Below are positions 22,545 to 27,172 of a stretch of 27,172 nucleotides of DNA, one piece after another; the stretch's first letter is position 1, and every line of letters starts with the position of its first letter. This DNA comes from an uncultured Mobiluncus sp. (GTDB lineage Bacteria; Actinomycetota; Actinomycetes; Actinomycetales; Actinomycetaceae): positions 1 to 27,172 of the forward strand of contig NZ_CALUCZ010000024.1 of the NCBI RefSeq assembly GCF_943914685.1, read 5' to 3'. Position numbers and translations under genes: made by a program. Below the pieces are notes generated by a model. That model ran no database searches. It had not been told where the DNA came from and saw nothing but the letters and a program-made list of their open reading frames with translations.

Positions 22545-24137
22545 ATGAACATGGTTTTGACTCAAACAACTATTCCGACAACGGCTGGTTTTCCGTGGTT
22601 GTCCTTGCTGGTGTGCATTCCGATGGGGTTTGCCCTGGCAATCTGGCTTATCCCCTGGCTGCGTTCCATTGGCCGGGAAGTTTCCCTCGCCGTGTCTAGT
22701 GCGGTCCTGGCGGGCGTGCTGGTGGCCTTGTTTACCAGCTATGACTTCGCTCCGGAAACGCCGGGAGCTTTCCAACTGGGTGAATCCTATGCATGGATGC
22801 CCGCGATTGGTCTGTCTTGGGCGCTGGGTGTCAATGGGCTGGGTATGGTGATGATTATCCTTGCCACCGCCCTTACCCCCCTGGTCATTCTGGCCTCCTG
22901 GCGGGACGACACCGATTCGAACGCGGCAGCCGGCTACGCCGCCCTCATTCTGGCTTTGGAATCTTTCATGGTGCTGCTGTTCGCCGCTCGGGACCTGCTG
23001 CTGTTCTATATCGCTTTTGAAGGGATGCTGATTCCGCTGTACTTCCTGGTAGGCCGTTACGGTAACGGGGACGCCCAAGTGCGTCGCCACGCCGCCATCA
23101 AGTTCGTGCTGTATTCCCTGGTGGGCGGCTTGGTTATGCTGTTCGGTGTCATCGGCGTGTACGTGTATTCCGGCGGCGGGGACCGGGCTTTCCATATGGA
23201 TTACCTGACCTCCGGGAACTTCCACCCAGGTAGCGCCGAGATGTGGATCATGACGACTTTCCTCATTGCTTTCGCAATCAAGGCGCCGATGGTGCCGGTA
23301 CACACCTGGTTGCCCTCCACCGCGGCGGTCGCCCGCGGCGGCACCTCCGTGCTGCTGGTGGGTGTACTGGACAAAGTCGGTACCTGGGGCATGATTATGT
23401 TCTGCTGGCAGCTGTTCCCCGCAGCCTCCGCCAAGGTCGCGCCGGTTATCGTGGTGCTGGCAGTCATCTCGATTCTGTGGGGGGCGCTGGCTGCCATTTC
23501 GCAAAAGGACCTGCTGCGTTTGGTGTCTTTCACCTCCGTGAGCCACTTCGGGTTCATGGTGCTGGCGCTCTACATCGGCTCCCAGACCGCGATTGAGGGC
23601 GCCATGCTCTACATGGTCGCCCACGGGGTCTCTATCGCCGGCTTGTTCCTGTTGAGTGGCTGGCTGACCACACGCGGCGGCACCCAAGAAATCGCGGCCT
23701 ACCGCGGTTTCCAACGGGTCACCCCGACTTTGGCAGGCCTGTTCCTGGTTTCGGGGCTGGCGGCTATCGCCCTGCCCGGCCTGTCTGGTTTCCTGCCCGA
23801 ATACTTGATTCTGGTCGGCACGTTTAAGATGAACATTGCGGCGGCGATTGTGTCTATCCTCGGGGTAGTGCTGGCTTCGGTTTATCTGCTGGTGCCTTAC
23901 CTGAATGTGTTTACCGGTCCGATTGACGGCGAGGTTCGCGAGGCTGACGATTTGAACTGGCGGGAAAAGTTCATCATGGTTCCCCTGGTGTTGGCGATGT
24001 TCGGTTTGGGTGTCCTGCCCGGACCGACCTTGGACCTCATCAAGCCTGACGCCGCTCTCATGTATCAAGCGGTGTCGAATAGCGGGTTGGCGTCTGCCCC
24101 AGCCGTCTTAGCCACGAGCGAAGGAGGCGCCCAATGA
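22545..24137 (+). CDS. nuoM: NADH-quinone oxidoreductase subunit M
   Basis: A 530-residue antiporter-like subunit. The key glutamate is in YIAFEGMLIPLYFLVG and the mid-membrane lysine in AFAIKAPMVPVHTWLP. Two starts are possible. The ATG at 22545 has GAGGT at 22531-22535, 9 nt upstream. The ATG at 22551, two codons later, has AAGGA at 22541-22545 at 5 nt spacing. The difference is two residues. It begins 12 nt after nuoL and overlaps nuoN by ATGA. Confidence 0.95.
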   Translation: MNMVLTQTTIPTTAGFPWLSLLVCIPMGFALAIWLIPWLRSIGREVSLAVSSAVLAGVLVALFTSYDFAPETPGAFQLGESYAWMPAIGLSWALGVNGLGMVMIILATALTPLVILASWRDDTDSNAAAGYAALILALESFMVLLFAARDLLLFYIAFEGMLIPLYFLVGRYGNGDAQVRRHAAIKFVLYSLVGGLVMLFGVIGVYVYSGGGDRAFHMDYLTSGNFHPGSAEMWIMTTFLIAFAIKAPMVPVHTWLPSTAAVARGGTSVLLVGVLDKVGTWGMIMFCWQLFPAASAKVAPVIVVLAVISILWGALAAISQKDLLRLVSFTSVSHFGFMVLALYIGSQTAIEGAMLYMVAHGVSIAGLFLLSGWLTTRGGTQEIAAYRGFQRVTPTLAGLFLVSGLAAIALPGLSGFLPEYLILVGTFKMNIAAAIVSILGVVLASVYLLVPYLNVFTGPIDGEVREADDLNWREKFIMVPLVLAMFGLGVLPGPTLDLIKPDAALMYQAVSNSGLASAPAVLATSEGGAQ

Positions 24138-25720
24138 ACGCGATTCTTCCAGTGATTGTGAAAACCTTGGAGGTTAGCCCCGTGGTGGAATGGGATGCGC
24201 TGAGCCCCTTGTTGGTCCTGCTGGGTGCCGCCGTATTGGCGACCCTCATCGAGGCTTTCCCCTGGCCTGGTTTCCGGAAAGGCGTCAACGCTTTCCTGAC
24301 GTTCGCCAGCATCATCGCGGCGATTATCCTGGTTGCTTGGCGTATTACCGTGCTTGGTCAGCAGGGAGCGCGGCAAATTGCGGCGGGAACCCTCATCGAG
24401 GATCAGCTTTCGCTGGGATTCCAGCTGGTTTTGCTGGTGGTAGGGCTGTTGGCGGCTCTTGTGGTCATTGACCGCTCCACCCCGAACGACGGCTCGTTCA
24501 CTCCCCAGGCGGCCGACACCCCGGGCTCGTCCCAAGAGGACTACGCGATTAAGATTCGCTACCAGCGCACGGAACTATACCCCCTGTTCCTCTACTCCCT
24601 GGGCGGCATGATGGCTTTCATCAGCTCGGGGAACCTGTTGGCCCTCTTCGTGGCACTAGAGTTGATGAGCTTGCCGCTCTACATCATGAGCGCAATGGGT
24701 CGGCGTCGCCGCCTGCTGAGCCAAGAAGCCGGCCTGAAGTACTTTATCCTCGGTGCTTTTGCCTCTGCATTCTTCCTGATGGGCATCACCATGCTCTACG
24801 GCTTCACCGGGACTTTGAACATGGTCGAGATGTCAAGCGCGGTGTCCTTGAACTCGGGCCTGGACTGGATGCTCCTGACCGGCGGAGCCATGCTGCTGGT
24901 GGGCTTGTTCTTCAAAGTTTCCGCCGTGCCGTTCCACGCTTGGGCTCCCGACGTTTACCAAGGCGCACCCTCGCCGATTTCTGGCTTTATGGCTGCCGGG
25001 GTGAAAGTCGCTGCTTTCGGCGCTCTGCTGCACCTGTACAGTTTCCTCTACACGCAGCTGAGCTGGGACTTCGTGGTTCTCATGTGGATAGTCATCATCG
25101 CGACCATCGTGGTGGGCACGTTCCTGGGCATCGTCCAAACTGACGTGAAACGAATGTTGGCATACTCCTCGATTGCGCACGTGGGCTTCATTATGATTGC
25201 CCTGTTCGGGACTACGGGTAGTGCTTTCACTTCCATAGTCTTTTACGTCTTGGCTTATGGTGTCGCCACCATCGGCGCTTTTGCGGTCGTCTCGATTGTG
25301 CGTGACGAGGACGCAGAAGGCACGGTGCGCGGGGAGGCTTCGGCGCTGAGCTCTTGGGACGGTCTGGGGCGCAAGCACCCGGCCATGGCCGCCGCGATGG
25401 CTATCTTCCTGCTCAGTTTCGCGGGTATCCCTCTGACCGGCGGATTCATCGGAAAGTTCGTCGTGTTCGAGGCAGGCTTGGCGGCGGATCCAGCCAACGG
25501 CATACTGGTCCTGATTGGGTTGTTGGCCTCGGTCGTTACTGCGTTCTTCTACTTCCGGGTCATCATGCGTATGTTCTTTACTGAACCCGGTTCAGACACC
25601 GCCACCATCTCCGCTGGTGACGGCTTGACCAAGTGCGTCATCGTGCTGTGTGCGTTGGCGACCATCGCGTTGGGCGTTGCCAGCCAGCCGCTTTTGGCGT
25701 TGTTTACTCTGGGCGCATAG
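24134..25720 (+). CDS. nuoN: NADH-quinone oxidoreductase subunit N
   Basis: A 528-residue antiporter-like subunit, the last gene of the nuo set. Conserved features are ALFVALELMSLPLYIMSA with the membrane glutamate, LLVGLFFKVSAVPFHAWAPD with the channel lysine, GAPSPISGFMAAGVKVAAFG, and VKRMLAYSSIAHVGFIM. A hydrophilic insertion near residues 113-145 separates early helices. AAGGAGG at 24121-24127 lies 6 nt before the ATG, which shares ATGA with the nuoM stop. Confidence 0.96.
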   Translation: MNAILPVIVKTLEVSPVVEWDALSPLLVLLGAAVLATLIEAFPWPGFRKGVNAFLTFASIIAAIILVAWRITVLGQQGARQIAAGTLIEDQLSLGFQLVLLVVGLLAALVVIDRSTPNDGSFTPQAADTPGSSQEDYAIKIRYQRTELYPLFLYSLGGMMAFISSGNLLALFVALELMSLPLYIMSAMGRRRRLLSQEAGLKYFILGAFASAFFLMGITMLYGFTGTLNMVEMSSAVSLNSGLDWMLLTGGAMLLVGLFFKVSAVPFHAWAPDVYQGAPSPISGFMAAGVKVAAFGALLHLYSFLYTQLSWDFVVLMWIVIIATIVVGTFLGIVQTDVKRMLAYSSIAHVGFIMIALFGTTGSAFTSIVFYVLAYGVATIGAFAVVSIVRDEDAEGTVRGEASALSSWDGLGRKHPAMAAAMAIFLLSFAGIPLTGGFIGKFVVFEAGLAADPANGILVLIGLLASVVTAFFYFRVIMRMFFTEPGSDTATISAGDGLTKCVIVLCALATIALGVASQPLLALFTLGA

Positions 25721-25723
25721 TCT
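25718..25723 (+). promoter_or_regulatory. TANNNT hexamer 7 nt before the polyprenyl synthase GTG start
   Basis: TAGTCT overlaps the nuoN stop codon and is separated from the GTG at 25731 by 7 nt. No Shine-Dalgarno sequence is present, so a leaderless secondary promoter is possible. No matching -35 is clear. Confidence 0.35.
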
Positions 25724-25730
25724 TGAACCC

Positions 25731-26783
25731 GTGAGAAAAAAACTGTCCGACACGCAATACCCGGTCTCGACCGATTCTGTCTTAGAGACACCGGGCTCAC
25801 TGGAAACGAAACTCCAGGAAGCCTTAGATGACGTCGAACAGATGCTGGTGCGGGAAACCCAAACGCAGCGAGAAAACACCTCCGAGCTGGTTTCCCACCT
25901 GCGAGCCGCAGGTGGGAAACGGATGCGTCCCCTGCTGACCCTGCTGATTTCCCAGCTGGGAGCCCCGGATCAGCCGGTGTCCACCCAGGTAAAGCAAGCC
26001 GCGGTGGCGGTGGAGCTGACCCACCTCGCTTCGCTGTACCACGATGATTTGATGGACGAAGCGACCGTGCGCCGCGGGGTAAACGCGGCCCACGTGCAGT
26101 GGACGAACACCCTGGCGGTGATGGCGGGAGATTTGATTTTTGCCCGCGCCTCCCTGCTGGTGTCCGCACTCGGGCCCACCATCGTGGCGCAGCATTCCCA
26201 AACGTTCGAGCGGTTGTGCCTGGGGCAAATGCACGACATTTTCGGTCCCGGTTGTGATGACGACCCTATCGAGTTCTATATTGACGTGCTGCGGGACAAA
26301 ACCGGCGCGCTGATTGGCTGTGCGGCGCTATACGGGGCGGAACTATCCGGCTGCGACGCGGCCACGGTCGCGGCGGTGACCCGGTTCGGCGAGGATTTGG
26401 GCGTGGCGTTCCAGATTGCCGATGATGTGTTGGATTTGCAGGCTACCGAGGCTCAGAGCGGGAAAACCCCCGGAGCCGACCTGCGCGACGGTACGAAAAC
26501 GCTACCCGTCCTGCTGCTGGAAAAGACCGTGCAGGAGGGTCGCGACACCGAGGCCGACCGCGCCTTGTTGAAAGCGATTGGCGATACTGCCTCGCTGCAA
26601 GATGATGCCGCTCTAGCCCAAGTTACCGCCCAATTGGCGGCGCACCCGGTGACGGCGGAAACGAAACGACTGGCAGGAGAATGGGTGGAACGGGCTTTGG
26701 CACATTTGCAAAACATTCCCGACGGCAAAGTGAAACACGCCCTCGTTGAGTTTGCCCACCTCCAGATTAATCGGCTCCAGTAG
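25731..26783 (+). CDS. Long-chain trans-polyprenyl diphosphate synthase, probably for the menaquinone side chain
   Basis: A 350-residue all-alpha isoprenoid synthase, condensing isopentenyl diphosphate onto an allylic primer. GGKRMRP is at 61-67, the first aspartate-rich motif DDLMD at 105-109, the second DDVLD at 231-235, and GKTPGADLRDGTKTLP at 244-259. No bulky aromatic residue lies directly before the first motif (ELTHLASLYHDD has Tyr103 two residues before), so product length cannot be fixed from sequence; hepta- to nona-prenyl is usual in this context. The start is the GTG at 25731; the longer open frame into nuoN from 25650 gives an unlikely Trp/Arg-rich leader. It follows nuoN by 10 nt and may be co-transcribed, fitting a quinone-supply role. 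Confidence 0.92.
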   Translation: MRKKLSDTQYPVSTDSVLETPGSLETKLQEALDDVEQMLVRETQTQRENTSELVSHLRAAGGKRMRPLLTLLISQLGAPDQPVSTQVKQAAVAVELTHLASLYHDDLMDEATVRRGVNAAHVQWTNTLAVMAGDLIFARASLLVSALGPTIVAQHSQTFERLCLGQMHDIFGPGCDDDPIEFYIDVLRDKTGALIGCAALYGAELSGCDAATVAAVTRFGEDLGVAFQIADDVLDLQATEAQSGKTPGADLRDGTKTLPVLLLEKTVQEGRDTEADRALLKAIGDTASLQDDAALAQVTAQLAAHPVTAETKRLAGEWVERALAHLQNIPDGKVKHALVEFAHLQINRLQ

Positions 26784-26813
26784 CAAGCGCGTAGAGCCGG
26801 AGAGGTCTCTGGT

Positions 26814-26917
26814 GTTCCGGCTGAAACGGCACATCGGTGCCGTTTCTTAACGGCTCCGCGCTGTTGGCGCGCCGTTTTGACGCTACTTCGTAGCGTCGGC
26901 GTTTTATGTTTTGTGGT
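26814..26917. repeat. Tandem structured repeat, copy 1
   Basis: First unit of an array with about 102-bp spacing. It contains stem-loop A (arms 26823-26832 and 26837-26846, 10 bp, loop ATCG), a middle hairpin-capable GC stretch (CGCGC-TGTTG-GCGCG), and stem-loop B (arms 26879-26886 and 26890-26897, 8 bp, loop TTC) followed by T-rich sequence. An upstream AGCCGGA (26795-26801) can pair with TCCGGCT at 26816-26822. Confidence 0.85.
26879..26913 (+). terminator. Possible intrinsic terminator of the nuo-polyprenyl synthase transcript
   Basis: An 8-bp stem (GACGCTAC with GTAGCGTC) with a TTC loop is followed, after 4 nt, by a T-rich stretch. The equivalent element in copy 3 (27083-27115) has a better tail, TTTTATTTTT. 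The tract does not directly abut the stem, so efficiency is uncertain. Confidence 0.35.
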
Positions 26918-27017
26918 GCTTCGCCTGAAACGGTGCACCAGCACCGTTTCTTAACGGCTCCGCCGGCAAGCCCCCGGCTCATGCAACGCTACGCGTTGCT
27001 GCCAGGTGCTTTACGGA
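26918..27017. repeat. Tandem structured repeat, copy 2 (diverged, structure kept)
   Basis: The most diverged unit. Stem-loop A (26927-26936 with 26941-26950) has two base pairs changed on both arms and a different loop, ACCA, yet still pairs over 10 bp. Stem-loop B is replaced by GCAACGC (26983-26989) with GCGTTGC (26993-26999), 7 bp. The middle hairpin is GCCGG with CCGGC. Confidence 0.8.
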
Positions 27018-27120
27018 GTTCCGGCTGAAACGGCACATCGGTGCCGTTTCTTAACGCCTCCACGCTGTTGCCGCGCCGTTTTGACGCTACTTCGTAGCGT
27101 CGCCGTTTTATTTTTAGGGA
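27018..27120. repeat. Tandem structured repeat, copy 3
   Basis: Close to copy 1 in sequence. Stem-loop A is at 27027-27050 and stem-loop B at 27083-27101, followed by CGCCG and a TTTTATTTTT tract. The middle GC hairpin is weakened by substitutions. Confidence 0.85.
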
Positions 27121-27172
27121 GTTCCGGCTGAAACGGCACATCGGTGCCGTTTCTTAACGCCTCCACGCTGTT
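27121..27172. repeat. Tandem structured repeat, copy 4 (cut by window end)
   Basis: Its 52 visible bases are identical to the corresponding part of copy 3, with stem-loop A at 27130-27153. The array therefore continues beyond the window, and its total copy number is unknown. Confidence 0.85.

Noticed and set aside
22176..24068. 630-codon open frame antisense to nuoL and nuoM
   Set aside because: It is a shadow of the coding strand's codon bias; its product is a His/Gln/Arg-rich string without domains, while nuoL and nuoM are unmistakable.
25650..25730. N-terminal extension of the polyprenyl synthase into nuoN
   Set aside because: It would overlap 71 bp of nuoN and add an Arg/Trp-rich leader with no family match; GTG at 25731 gives a normal protein.
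26767..26982. Minus-strand frame through the tandem repeats
   Set aside because: Repeat spacing is not a multiple of three and the frame does not persist across units, so no repeat protein is encoded.
26814..27172. CRISPR array
   Set aside because: There are no unique spacers between short identical repeats; the whole 100-bp unit repeats, and no cas genes are nearby.
26814..27172. Retron msr/msd RNA
   Set aside because: No reverse transcriptase gene is visible and the structure is a tandem repeat, not a single msr/msd fold.

Overview
The window reads as chromosome of a high-GC Gram-positive (Actinobacteria, probably an Actinomycetaceae-type organism; I cannot name a genus). The grounds are moderately high GC, a complete 14-gene nuoA-N operon with actinobacterial-style terminal extensions, menaquinone rather than ubiquinone genes around it, frequent GTG/TTG starts, and several genes whose only upstream signal is a TANNNT hexamer 6-7 nt before the start codon.

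Layout. (1) 1-5830: a lactose/beta-galactoside locus. A LacI-type repressor on the minus strand diverges from a GH2 beta-galactosidase and a GPH-family sugar:cation symporter. The shared 142-bp promoter region carries a perfect 11-bp inverted repeat that resolves into two LacI-type operators 21 bp apart. A hairpin follows the transporter. (2) 5848-9140: menG/ubiE methyltransferase (minus), a 646-bp non-coding stretch rich in inverted repeats, a PEBP/YbhB-like gene (plus), and menF isochorismate synthase (minus). (3) 9483-25720: the nuo operon for proton-pumping NADH:quinone oxidoreductase (complex I), all 14 subunits in canonical order, mostly overlapping or nearly abutting. (4) 25731-26783: a long-chain trans-polyprenyl diphosphate synthase, likely making the menaquinone side chain. 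(5) 26814 to the window end: a non-coding array of roughly 102-bp tandem repeats, each containing conserved hairpins.

The genes fit together as sugar uptake and hydrolysis feeding catabolism, and an NADH-to-menaquinone respiratory module: MenF starts the naphthoquinone ring, the polyprenyl synthase supplies the tail, MenG does the final methylation, and Nuo reduces the quinone. All protein-coding content belongs to known families. The less ordinary signals are the structured tandem repeats at the right end (one copy shows compensatory base-pair changes), two large inverted repeats between menG and the PEBP gene, a NuoG that has lost all four cysteines of cluster N7 with the register intact, and the recurrent leaderless-type promoter pattern. 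I did not find a clearly new protein-based system.
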